Below are positions 31,112 to 37,366 of a DNA stretch of 37,366 nt, piece by piece. The stretch comes from Actinomycetota bacterium (GTDB lineage Bacteria; Actinomycetota; Actinomycetes; Actinomycetales; Microbacteriaceae). The notes under the pieces are model-generated. The model worked only from the letters and a program-made list of their open reading frames with translations, did no database searches and had not been told where the DNA came from. The number at the start of each line of letters is the position of its first letter. Position 1 is the first letter of the stretch. Location: assembly GCA_005777405.1 (NCBI GenBank), contig SXMH01000179.1, forward strand, positions 1 through 37,366. Reading direction: 5' to 3'. The position numbers and the translations under genes are program-made.

Positions 31112-32125
31112 ATGACGACCACCTCCTTCGGCGCCGCCGCAGAGTGGACCAGGCGACACGTCGACGCTGGCCGGCTCCCCGTGGCGGTTCTCGGCATTGC
31201 CGACGTCAACGGCGTCGTCGATGTCGCCGCGTTCGGCACCGATGCGGTGAGCGGACGCACGGCGCACATCGACGACCGCTTCGCGCTCTACTCGGTGACG
31301 AAGCCACTCGTCGCCCTCACGGCGATGCGCGCGGTCGAGCGCGGACTGCTCACGACCGAGACGCCGCTGCGGGATGCCCTGCCGGCGTTCGCGAGCCCCG
31401 AGGTGACCCTCGCCCACCTCATGAGTCACACCTCGGGCGTCGCCGAGCTCACGCTCGAAGGGGGCAGCGCCGCTCGCAGCCACGGCTACCCGTCGACGCT
31501 GCGCGAAGCGATCGAGCGCGCGCCGCTCGACTACGCACCTGGCTCCGCTCGTCGCTACACGAACATCACCTGGGCGGGTGTCACGGCGCTCGTCGAGCAC
31601 GCCACGGGCAGAGCGTTCGAGGACGAGTTCGCCGACATGGCCCGCGCGGTCGGGGCCGAAGGCTTGTCGTTCGATACTGAGGGCGTGCACCACGTGCACG
31701 GGGCCGAGCGGTATGAGCACGACCCCGCCGCGCTCTTCGCACTGCGCCACCCGGCGGCCGGAGCGGCGGCGCGCGCGAGCGACCTGCTCGCCGTGGGTCG
31801 ATCGCTGCTCGCCGGTGATGACGCGATCGTGCACCGCATCACTCTTGAGGCAATGCTGCGCCCGCGCACGAGCGGTCTGACGGTGCTCGACGCCGACCGC
31901 AGGCGCCACCCCGAAGACTTCGGCATCGGCTTCAACTTGCCCCGCCGACCGAGCCTGCTCGACCACAGCACCTTCGGCCACGAAGGATGGTGTCGCTCGC
32001 AACTCTGGGTGTCTCGCGAGACCGGCCGCTGCCTCGTGCTGCTGACCAACCGTCTCGACAGCGGCGAGCCCGACGTGGGAGTCGACGTCGACGAATTGCT
32101 CAACGCTGCCTGGGCTGGCCGATGA
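31112..32125 (+). CDS. Serine hydrolase of the beta-lactamase (class C-like) family
   Basis: This 337-residue hydrolase has the SxxK nucleophile motif at Ser61-Lys64 (YSVTK) and the YxN motif at Tyr149-Asn151 (RRYTNITW). The GHEGWCRS region near residue 290 takes the place of the third box (KTG or HxG). No signal peptide is seen, so an intracellular esterase, amidase or transacylase is more likely than resistance to beta-lactams. It starts 14 bases after the LLM gene with GGAG upstream, and its last four bases overlap the next start (ATGA), so the three genes form an operon. Confidence 0.87.
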   Translation: MTTTSFGAAAEWTRRHVDAGRLPVAVLGIADVNGVVDVAAFGTDAVSGRTAHIDDRFALYSVTKPLVALTAMRAVERGLLTTETPLRDALPAFASPEVTLAHLMSHTSGVAELTLEGGSAARSHGYPSTLREAIERAPLDYAPGSARRYTNITWAGVTALVEHATGRAFEDEFADMARAVGAEGLSFDTEGVHHVHGAERYEHDPAALFALRHPAAGAAARASDLLAVGRSLLAGDDAIVHRITLEAMLRPRTSGLTVLDADRRRHPEDFGIGFNLPRRPSLLDHSTFGHEGWCRSQLWVSRETGRCLVLLTNRLDSGEPDVGVDVDELLNAAWAGR

Positions 32126-32790
32126 GCGATCGACCCCCGCACGTCATCGTGCTGCCCGGGGGCGGGTATTCGGGCCATGCCGGTCACGAGGGAGAGCCCG
32201 CCGCCGAATGGCTGCGCGGGCTCGGGCTCGACGCCTCAGTGCTGCGCTACCCCGTGAAGACTCGTCACCCCGGCCCGATCGACGCCGTGCGTGCCCGCGT
32301 CGCCGAACTGCGCGGCGAAGGAGTGCAGCGGCTGGGCGTGCTCGGCTTCTCGGCGGGCGGGCACCTCGCGGCGCACGCTGCGACCGAGGGTCTCGTCGAC
32401 GCCGCCATCCTGGGCTATCCCGTCATCTCGATGATGACCCCGACACACGCGGGCTCGCAGCTCAACCTGCTCGGTCGCTGGCCGATGCCGTGGAAGCGAC
32501 GCGCGTTGTCGATCGAGCACCGGGTCACGCCCTTGACTCCCCCGCTGTTCATCTGGCACACGGCCGCTGACGATGGCGTGCCGGTCTATCACTCGTACCG
32601 GCTCGGTCTCGCGCTCGAACGGCACGGAGTGCCGCACGCGATGCACGTCTACCCGCAGGGTCGGCACGGACTCGGGCTCGTCGAAGAGTGCCGGCAGGTG
32701 AGCGCCGCGGAGGTCGCGACGGCTGGCATCGCGCGGCACTGGACGCGCGACTGCGCCGAGTGGCTCACCGAGCTCGGCTGGATCGACTGA
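32122..32790 (+). CDS. Alpha/beta hydrolase (esterase, BD-FAE-like)
   Basis: This 222-residue hydrolase begins almost directly with the oxyanion-hole strand VLPGGGYSGHAGHEGEPAAEW. The nucleophile is Ser77 in GFSAGG. The Asp is probably in WHTAADDGVPV and the His in QGRHGLGL. The order and the GGGY motif resemble the BD-FAE group of small carbohydrate esterases that remove acetyl or feruloyl groups. The start at 32122 overlaps the stop of the serine hydrolase by four bases; the open frame upstream is a shadow of that gene. Its link to the plant-glycoside genes earlier in the window is possible but not shown. Confidence 0.87.
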   Translation: MSDRPPHVIVLPGGGYSGHAGHEGEPAAEWLRGLGLDASVLRYPVKTRHPGPIDAVRARVAELRGEGVQRLGVLGFSAGGHLAAHAATEGLVDAAILGYPVISMMTPTHAGSQLNLLGRWPMPWKRRALSIEHRVTPLTPPLFIWHTAADDGVPVYHSYRLGLALERHGVPHAMHVYPQGRHGLGLVEECRQVSAAEVATAGIARHWTRDCAEWLTELGWID

Positions 32791-32827
32791 GGAGTCGGGT
32801 TGCCTGGGCGTCAGGGTTGCCTGCGCT

Positions 32828-33682
32828 TTAGGCTTGCCTGCGGCGAGCATCCGTCGCCCTGATCGCACCGACCGATGCCCACACGACGCTGACGGCAATG
32901 ACGCACGCGACCCACAGCGCGGTGAGCCCGGCCTCGGCTGTGCTGAGGCCCACGCCGATGAGGGCGTAGGTGACCGTCGCGGCGTACACGATCGATCCCC
33001 GCGACAGCACGACGAAACCGACGGCCATACCGGCGGCGGCTGCGAGCACGAGCAACTGCCACGTGATGCCCCACGCTGTCTCGATCTCTGCACCCGAGCC
33101 TTGCGTCACCGTGGCGACCTGCAGGAAGAAGGCCATGGATGTCCAGCCCGAGTACGCGCCGAGCATGAGGTAGAGCAGGGCGCGCTCGGCCACGTTCCAC
33201 GTCGCAATCTCATCGCGAGCCGCGACCACGCGCTGCCACGCCATGACGTGCGCCGTGATGATGGCGGCGAAGACCACGAGGCCTGTGGGATTGTCTTGGC
33301 TCAGGCTCGCGGCCGCGAGCCAGAGACCGAAGCAGAGGTACACGACCGCCATCGGGCCGGCGAGCGCGTCGCGAACGCCAGCGGTGTCGGTGATCGTCGA
33401 CGGCCGCACTTGGGCCAGCGACCACGCGATGCTCGCGAGAATGATGACGCCCCAGATGGCGAACCACGCGCCAGGGGGCACGAGCGGCGAGAACTCGGCG
33501 CCCGACTGCAGCGTCGTCGGTGACAGCCAGTCGAAGATGAGCGACGAGATCGGCTGACCGATTGCGAGCACGACGACCGCGATGCGCCAGGCGCGACGAC
33601 GGCCGATCAACGAGGTGGATGCACCGCCACGGGGCGCTGCCGTCGAGGCGGTGCTCAGTGTCGTGCTCGATGCAGCGCTCAT
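32828..33682 (-). CDS. Multi-pass membrane protein with a TspO-like segment, function unknown
   Basis: This 284-residue protein has a Ser/Thr/Ala-rich N-terminus and about eight predicted membrane spans. The stretch PPGAWFAIWGVIILASIAWS recalls the tryptophan-rich segment of TspO/MBR proteins, but TspO has five spans and about 160 residues, so this would be an extended relative at best. No catalytic motif is recognised. A strong purine-rich ribosome site (GAGGGGG) lies just before the ATG at 33682. It stands alone between the convergent hydrolase and the divergent ArsR-VOC pair. Confidence 0.75.
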   Translation of the reverse strand: MSAASSTTLSTASTAAPRGGASTSLIGRRRAWRIAVVVLAIGQPISSLIFDWLSPTTLQSGAEFSPLVPPGAWFAIWGVIILASIAWSLAQVRPSTITDTAGVRDALAGPMAVVYLCFGLWLAAASLSQDNPTGLVVFAAIITAHVMAWQRVVAARDEIATWNVAERALLYLMLGAYSGWTSMAFFLQVATVTQGSGAEIETAWGITWQLLVLAAAAGMAVGFVVLSRGSIVYAATVTYALIGVGLSTAEAGLTALWVACVIAVSVVWASVGAIRATDARRRQA

Positions 33683-33774
33683 GGTGTGTCCCCCTCAGCG
33701 ATCCACTCCACGGTACGCGGGCTCGGCAGCGGCGATGACGGGCTGCCAGGCAAGACCCAGGTGGCGGCGCACTC

Positions 33775-33804
33775 TTGACTGGCAACCTCTTGGTTGCCTA
33801 TTGT
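33775..33804 (+). promoter_or_regulatory. ArsR promoter with operator inside the spacer
   Basis: A -35 box TTGACT (33775-33780) and a -10 box TATTGT (33799-33804) are 18 bases apart, and those 18 bases are the inverted repeat GGCAACC-TCTT-GGTTGCC with perfect 7-bp arms. A repressor bound there would exclude RNA polymerase. The GTG start at 33811 is six bases after the -10 box, so the message is probably leaderless. Confidence 0.75.
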
Positions 33805-33810
33805 GAAGGC

Positions 33811-34095
33811 GTGACTCCTGACCTCATCTTCCGCGCACTGGGCGACCCCACGCGCGCGGCGATCGTCGACGAGTTGCGCGAGCGCGATGATCAGGCGCTC
33901 TTCGAACTCTGCACTCGACTCATCACGAAACGCGACATCGCTGTCTCGCGGCAAGCCGTCTCGAAACACCTCGCCCTCCTCGTCGAGGCGGGCGTCGTCG
34001 AGGCGGTGCGCGACGGGCGCACGACTCGACACCGGCTGCAACCCGCAGCCCTCGACACCGCGCGGGCCTGGCTCGCCGGAGAGGAACCATCATGA
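33811..34095 (+). CDS. ArsR-family transcriptional regulator
   Basis: This small winged-helix repressor has 94 residues. It starts VTPDLIFRALGDPTRAAIVD, the usual ArsR opening, and has the recognition helix SRQAVSKHLALLVEAGVVE followed by the wing RDGRTTRHRLQ. No metal-binding cysteine cluster is present, so it is not a classical arsenic or metal sensor. The open frame reaches the TTG at 33775, but that is the -35 box itself; the GTG at 33811 is chosen. It overlaps the following VOC gene by four bases. An operator in its own promoter indicates autoregulation of the pair. Confidence 0.88.
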   Translation: MTPDLIFRALGDPTRAAIVDELRERDDQALFELCTRLITKRDIAVSRQAVSKHLALLVEAGVVEAVRDGRTTRHRLQPAALDTARAWLAGEEPS

Positions 34096-34487
34096 GCATC
34101 ATCACCGCGACGACGAGCATCTTCGTCGACGATCAGCAGCGCGCGCTCGACTTCTATGTCGGCACCCTCGGCCTCGAACTGCGCGCCGAGTTTCCCGCCG
34201 GCGAACACCGGTGGATCACGATCGGCTTGCGCGAGGGGGCCCCCGCCCACGACATCTCGCTCGAGCCCGATGACCACCCCCAGGCGCACGCTCTCAAGAC
34301 CGCGCTGCGTGAGGAGGGCATCCCCTTCTTCAGCCTCGGCGTCGACGACGTGACCGCCGAGGTCGCGCGCTTGCGCGAGGCCGGGGTCACGATCGTGCAA
34401 GAAGCCACCGAACTGGGGCCGGTCACGATCGCGATCGTCGATGACGGCTGCGGCAATTACGTGCAACTCGCGCAGATGATGGGCTGA
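34092..34487 (+). CDS. VOC-family (glyoxalase/bleomycin resistance-like) protein
   Basis: This 131-residue protein contains the paired beta-alpha-beta-beta-beta modules of the vicinal oxygen chelate fold: SIFVDDQQRALDFYVGTLG at the start and a C-terminal IVDDGCGNYVQLAQ strand where a metal-binding Glu would lie in glyoxalases (here Gln). Such proteins bind or transform small electrophiles or antibiotics. It is translationally coupled to the ArsR repressor by an ATGA overlap, so its expression probably responds to the compound it handles (inference). The missing Glu argues against glyoxalase I activity. Confidence 0.88.
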   Translation: MSIITATTSIFVDDQQRALDFYVGTLGLELRAEFPAGEHRWITIGLREGAPAHDISLEPDDHPQAHALKTALREEGIPFFSLGVDDVTAEVARLREAGVTIVQEATELGPVTIAIVDDGCGNYVQLAQMMG

Positions 34488-34492
34488 GCCGG

Positions 34493-35029
34493 TTACAACA
34501 GAGTGGGGTCATGCGTCTGCGGCACGTGGATGCCCGCAAACCGCAACCCGGTCGTGACGAGCGCGACGCGGTGCAGCCCTGCCACCTCGGCCGGAGTGAA
34601 CCAGCCCGCCTCATCAGTCGACCCGCCCACCTCATTGCGCAGCGCGCCGCCGACGATGCGGCAGCGGTACACGATGCGCAGCGCCTGCAGCGAGCGCGGC
34701 GCGGCCGCGCCCGCCGCTCGCGCCGCCGCTCGGTCAGAGACTCGTCGTGCGGCAGGGATCACCGCGGAGTCGACGCCGAGCAGCTCGATGATCTCGACGT
34801 CGAAGCCGGTCTCTTCGAGCACTTCGCGCACGACCGCGACCTCCGGGTGCTCACCGGGCTCGAGTCCGCCGCCGGGCAGGGTCCATCCGCCCTTCACACC
34901 TTCTTGCCAGTGCGCGAGCAGCACGCGCTCCTCGGCGTCGGTGATGATGCCGTAGGCGCCCACGCGAATGTCGACCCGCTCGGCTGGCCCATCGCCCGGG
35001 AGGTCGGTCGGCGGCTGACGCTCGGTCAC
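34493..35029 (-). CDS. NUDIX hydrolase
   Basis: This 178-residue protein has a complete Nudix box at residues 54-76: Gly54, Glu60, Arg68, Glu69, Glu72, Glu73 and Gly75 fit GX5EX7REUXEEXGU. It should hydrolyse a nucleoside diphosphate linked to another group; the exact substrate cannot be read. An Ala/Arg-rich insert (about 93-112) is unusual. The GTG start at 35029 overlaps the stop of the acyl-CoA dehydrogenase gene by four bases (GTGA), so it is translated from the same message. It ends five bases from the convergent VOC gene. Confidence 0.92.
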   Translation of the reverse strand: MTERQPPTDLPGDGPAERVDIRVGAYGIITDAEERVLLAHWQEGVKGGWTLPGGGLEPGEHPEVAVVREVLEETGFDVEIIELLGVDSAVIPAARRVSDRAAARAAGAAAPRSLQALRIVYRCRIVGGALRNEVGGSTDEAGWFTPAEVAGLHRVALVTTGLRFAGIHVPQTHDPTLL

Positions 35030-36159
35030 GGCAACGGCCCCAGCAGGTGCGCGGCCACCGAAGCGTGCACGGCCTCGGTGTCGCTCGGGTGATAGACACC
35101 CGCGAGCACGTCACGCTGCAGTCGGGCGAGCTCGCCATCAGCGCGATAGGCGCCGCCGCCACTCGCGCGCATCGCCGTGTCGACCACGCGTCGCGCTGTC
35201 TCGACCGCGCGGTGCTTGAGGCCGGCCAGGTCGCGCTGCCACCGGTCGGCTCGGTCGACTCCGCCGTCGACGTCGCGAGCCACCGCCGTAAGTTGCGGGG
35301 CGAGGGCGTCGAGATCAAGCGCGGCGGCGGCGAGCATCCGGCGCGTATCGGGGTCGTGAGCGTAGGGCGCCCCGTCAGCGCTCAGTCGTGTGCGCCTGTG
35401 TGCCGACGCGACGGCGAGCTCGAGGGCGCGGTCGGCGATGCCGGCATAGACACTCGCGATGAGCGTGTGAAAGTTGGCGCTGATCGCGAGCAAGAAGCGG
35501 TCGCGCTGCGGGCCGACGGGCAGCACGCGCGAGACACGCTCGTCGGGCACGACAGCCCCATTGAGCTTCGTCGTGAAGCTCTGGGTGGCGCGCATGCCGA
35601 GGGCATTCCAGTCGGGCACGATCTCGATGTCGGCCGTATCACGAGTGAGAAACCCGTGCACGATCTGCGGCTCGCCCGCCGCGGCCTCGTAACGCCCCAG
35701 CACACCCAGCCTGGTCCACGCGGGCGACAGCGTCGTCATGATCTTGGTGCCCGTGAACGCCCAACCGCCGTCGACCCTGTCAACACGCGTCGTCGAGTTC
35801 GTCATGACGGCGTCGTTGCCGGCCTCGCTCAGCGCGAAGGCAAACACTTCGCCTGCGTCGATGTCGTCGAGCACCCACGCAAGGGTGTCATCACCCGCGG
35901 CGGCAAGGTCGCGCGCGACGCCCATCCACACCAAGTGCATGGTGAGGCCCAGGGCCGTGGCGGGAGCGTGGGCCGCCAGCAATCTCTGATCAGTGGATGC
36001 TCGCTCAAGCCCGCGCGGCGCCAGATACCCCGCGCGGCGCAGCTCGTCGAGGTCGTCGGCGAAGAACTCGTTGCGCTCGTCGTAGCCGGCTGCGCGTTCG
36101 CGCACGCGCGCGAGCAACTCACCGCTCAGGCTGCTGCTCGGCTCAGTGCTGCGCTCCAC
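35026..36159 (-). CDS. Acyl-CoA dehydrogenase family protein
   Basis: This 377-residue flavoprotein has the usual domain order: N-terminal helices (GELLARVRERAAGYDERNEFF), a middle beta-domain with ALSEAGNDAV and WAFTGTKIMTTLSPAW, and a C-terminal helical domain. The substrate is not known, and the typical catalytic-base Glu was not identified with confidence; some family members are hydroxylases or nitroalkane-type oxidases. The start is GTG at 36159, with TAGCGT six bases upstream as a leaderless -10 box. It is coupled to the downstream NUDIX gene by a 4-nt overlap. Confidence 0.87.
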   Translation of the reverse strand: MERSTEPSSSLSGELLARVRERAAGYDERNEFFADDLDELRRAGYLAPRGLERASTDQRLLAAHAPATALGLTMHLVWMGVARDLAAAGDDTLAWVLDDIDAGEVFAFALSEAGNDAVMTNSTTRVDRVDGGWAFTGTKIMTTLSPAWTRLGVLGRYEAAAGEPQIVHGFLTRDTADIEIVPDWNALGMRATQSFTTKLNGAVVPDERVSRVLPVGPQRDRFLLAISANFHTLIASVYAGIADRALELAVASAHRRTRLSADGAPYAHDPDTRRMLAAAALDLDALAPQLTAVARDVDGGVDRADRWQRDLAGLKHRAVETARRVVDTAMRASGGGAYRADGELARLQRDVLAGVYHPSDTEAVHASVAAHLLGPLP

Positions 36160-36165
36160 GCCCCC

Positions 36166-36171
36166 ACGCTA
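36166..36171 (-). promoter_or_regulatory. -10 box for a leaderless acyl-CoA dehydrogenase message
   Basis: TAGCGT on the reverse strand ends six bases before the GTG at 36159. The G-rich sequence between could also be read as a ribosome site, so the leaderless reading is not certain. Confidence 0.35.
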
Positions 36172-36190
36172 CCCCCGACCCCCTGGGCCC

Positions 36191-36249
36191 TAGTGTCGTC
36201 ACTTCCCGTCGCCTCGTTCGCGCGGAGGCGACGCGAAGTGACGACACCA
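36191..36249. repeat. Large imperfect palindrome, possible dispersed hairpin repeat
   Basis: A 25-base arm at 36191-36215 pairs with 36225-36249 around a 9-nt loop; only two positions are mismatched. The outer part of the arms is GTGTCGTCACTTC and its complement. It lies between the start of the acyl-CoA dehydrogenase gene and the end of the DoxX gene. The size and symmetry exceed those of an ordinary terminator. It may be a repetitive extragenic palindrome copy or a terminator for DoxX. Confidence 0.65.
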
Positions 36250-36276
36250 GAGTTGGGGGCGCGGCACACGCGTGAC

Positions 36277-36642
36277 TTAGAGCGTGGCGAAGCCCGCGAC
36301 TGCCACGAAGGCAGCGAGCACCGCGATCACGGCGTTGACGGGCAGGTTCGGCTTCTCGCCTCGGCGCGCGTGCACGACGAACGCGCCGATCTGCAACACC
36401 ACAACACCCACCGCCGCGAGCGGCGAGAGCACCGGGGCAATGTCGAGCAGTCGCGGCACGATGAGCCCGATGGCCGCGAGCACTTCGGCAACGCCGATGA
36501 GCTTCACCGCCACCGGCGAGAAGTCAGCTGCCCACGGCTGCTGCGCCACGTGCTTCTCTCGAGGGGTGATGATCTTCATCGCACCGGCCGCGAGATTGAC
36601 AAGGGCGAGCAGCCCCGAGACGATCCCGATCGCGATCTCCAT
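36277..36642 (-). CDS. DoxX-family membrane protein
   Basis: This 121-residue protein has four predicted membrane spans and the DoxX-family opening EIAIGIVSGLLALVNLAAGAMK. The open frame extends to 36789, but the ATG at 36642 is chosen because AAAGG lies close upstream and the longer frame would cross the promoter and the opposite gene. DoxX proteins are linked to thiol and quinone stress. The divergent HxlR regulator makes a pair like the Bacillus CatD DoxX protein controlled by HxlR regulators YodB and CatR, so a role in electrophile defence is plausible (inference). Confidence 0.85.
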   Translation of the reverse strand: MEIAIGIVSGLLALVNLAAGAMKIITPREKHVAQQPWAADFSPVAVKLIGVAEVLAAIGLIVPRLLDIAPVLSPLAAVGVVVLQIGAFVVHARRGEKPNLPVNAVIAVLAAFVAVAGFATL

Positions 36643-36676
36643 GATGGTTACCTTTCGTGTGTGGGTTACGCTCAGT

Positions 36677-36725
36677 GTGTTTGTACACGATCGGAACCGG
36701 GCACTGCAGTGTGCCTGAGGCACAC
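36677..36725. promoter_or_regulatory. Candidate operators between doxX and hxlR
   Basis: Three inverted repeats lie close together: GTGTTTGTACAC (36677-36688, 4-bp arms), CACTGCAGTG (36702-36711, perfect) and GTGTGCCTGAGGCACAC (36709-36725, 7-bp arms around TGA). They are suitable sites for a dimeric HxlR regulator controlling both directions. Which one is used cannot be told. Confidence 0.45.
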
Positions 36726-36761
36726 GAGTGTGACCATCGTGCGACGAGAGGCGGAGCATCC

Positions 36762-37130
36762 ATGCGCCAGTGCGAACCCGACCCGGCATTCGGCGCTGTC
36801 GTGCGCCAAGTGCTCGATCGCGTCGGCGACAAGTGGAGCCTGCTCGTCATGCGCGAGCTCGCCGAACAGCGCATGCGGTTCACCGAGCTGCTGCGCTCGG
36901 TCGACGGCATTTCGCAACGGATGCTCACGCGCACCCTGCGCGAGCTCGAGCGCGACGGACTCGTGTCGCGCGAGGTCTTCGCCGAAGTGCCGCCGCGCGT
37001 CGAATACGAGGTCACGGCTCTGGGTCACACACTGATGCCCCACGTGAAGTCGCTCGCCGACTGGGCCGTGCAGCACCGCGATGACATCGAGCAGCACCGC
37101 GCTCGGTTCGACGACGCGCTCGCGAGCTGA
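36762..37130 (+). CDS. HxlR-family transcriptional regulator
   Basis: This 122-residue winged-helix regulator has the typical HxlR core VLDRVGDKWSLLVMRELAEQ, then FTELLRSVDGISQRMLTRTL and a wing at VPPRVEYEVTALG. Its only cysteine is Cys4, near the N-terminus, where redox-sensing relatives such as YodB (Cys6) carry theirs. The ATG at 36762 has GGAG seven bases upstream. It diverges from the DoxX gene, which is its most likely target along with itself. Confidence 0.92.
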   Translation: MRQCEPDPAFGAVVRQVLDRVGDKWSLLVMRELAEQRMRFTELLRSVDGISQRMLTRTLRELERDGLVSREVFAEVPPRVEYEVTALGHTLMPHVKSLADWAVQHRDDIEQHRARFDDALAS

Positions 37131-37206
37131 GCGCCCGCACTCCGCCGCGCCAGAGGAGGGCATCCGCCCAGGGCGAACGGCCCACCGCAATGTCGCAGGG
37201 CGCGAG

Positions 37207-37212
37207 TAGCAT
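37207..37212 (+). promoter_or_regulatory. -10 box for a leaderless ABC ATPase message
   Basis: TAGCAT ends six bases before the ATG at 37219, and no ribosome site is visible in between. Confidence 0.4.
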
Positions 37213-37218
37213 CCGCGC

Positions 37219-37366
37219 ATGGCATTCATCGAAGCCCACGGGCTCGTCAAGACCTATACGCCGAAGGGCGCGCCCGTCGTGCGCGCGCTCGACGGTCTCG
37301 ACCTCGAGGTGCCGCAAGGCACCGTCACAGCACTACTCGGCCCCAACTGCGCCGGCTAGACCACCA
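37219..37366 (+). CDS. ABC transporter ATP-binding protein, 5' fragment with stop codon in Walker A
   Basis: The first 46 codons read MAFIEAHGLVKTYTPKG and continue to LEVPQGTVTALLGPN, a normal start of an ABC ATPase, probably of the DrrA-like export type. The Walker A motif should read GPNGAGKTT. Here the second Gly codon GGC is TGC (Cys) and the Lys codon AAG is TAG (stop, 37357-37359); both changes are single substitutions to T. The next codons ACC ACC restore the expected Thr-Thr. The damage lies in the last 20 bases of the window, so low-quality contig-end bases are the likeliest explanation. A true pseudogene cannot be excluded. Confidence 0.75.

Noticed and set aside
31112-32125. Beta-lactam resistance gene
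   Set aside because: SxxK and YxN motifs are present, but there is no export signal and the family mostly holds esterases and peptidases; resistance cannot be claimed.
33811-34095. Arsenic or metal-sensing ArsR
   Set aside because: No cysteine metal-binding cluster is present and no metal transport genes are nearby.
37357-37359. TAG read through as an unusual amino acid
   Set aside because: It replaces an invariant Walker A lysine next to another substitution at a contig end; an error or mutation is far simpler.
1-37366. tRNA genes, CRISPR arrays, insertion sequences or prophage genes
   Set aside because: I found no transposase or integrase, no regularly spaced repeats and no recognisable tRNA. 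The only tandem repeats are the 282-bp units within the surface-protein gene.

Overview
The window is GC-rich DNA (roughly two-thirds G+C by eye) from an actinobacterium. Several features point to the Microbacteriaceae or close relatives: many GTG starts, many apparently leaderless genes with a TANNNT hexamer 6-7 nt before the start codon, a sugar ABC transporter without its own ATPase, an LAxTG-type sorting signal and an F420-type (LLM) oxidoreductase. Both ends cut genes, so this is probably a whole contig or a piece of one. No tRNA, rRNA, CRISPR array, insertion sequence or prophage is visible. No gene-free stretch exceeds about 175 bases.

Region 1 (1-12561) is a plant-glycoside and L-rhamnose locus. 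It holds L-rhamnose isomerase (cut at the left edge), a LacI regulator, a GH78 alpha-L-rhamnosidase, an NAD-dependent epimerase/dehydrogenase, a binding protein with two permeases, a GH3 beta-glycosidase and a second LacI regulator. Related operators built on a GAAACGTTTC-like core lie in all three divergent promoter regions. In two of them the operator starts directly after the -10 box, which fits one local LacI regulon.

Region 2 (12551-20377) begins with a secreted, repeat-containing surface protein carrying an LAATG sorting signal. A tightly coupled leftward operon follows: GH127 glycosidase, RuBisCO-like protein (RLP) and four-carbon-acid-sugar kinase (DUF1537), joined by 4- and 8-nt overlaps. 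Opposite it is a single-cysteine Asp/Glu racemase-family protein, and nearby is a SorC-family regulator. The RLP plus DUF1537 kinase pair matches the lower half of the known D-apionate (apiose) pathway. Beside rhamnose genes this suggests use of apiose- and rhamnose-containing plant material such as rhamnogalacturonan II or apiosyl flavonoids.

Region 3 (20392-28649) holds a membrane-anchored esterase-like hydrolase, a GntR/FCD regulator with an FMN-dependent L-lactate dehydrogenase, and an overlapping three-gene operon: acyl-CoA-dehydrogenase-like protein, PIG-L deacetylase/methyltransferase fusion and GT2 glycosyltransferase. An aldo/keto reductase and a LysR regulator follow. The lactate dehydrogenase could finish rhamnose breakdown through lactaldehyde and L-lactate (inference).

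Region 4 (28779-37366) is mixed: an MFS exporter, an LLM oxidoreductase with two hydrolases, a multi-pass membrane protein, an ArsR-VOC pair with an operator inside its promoter, an acyl-CoA dehydrogenase-NUDIX pair, a large imperfect palindrome, a divergent DoxX/HxlR pair, and the start of an ABC ATPase with a stop codon at the Walker A lysine in the last bases of the window.
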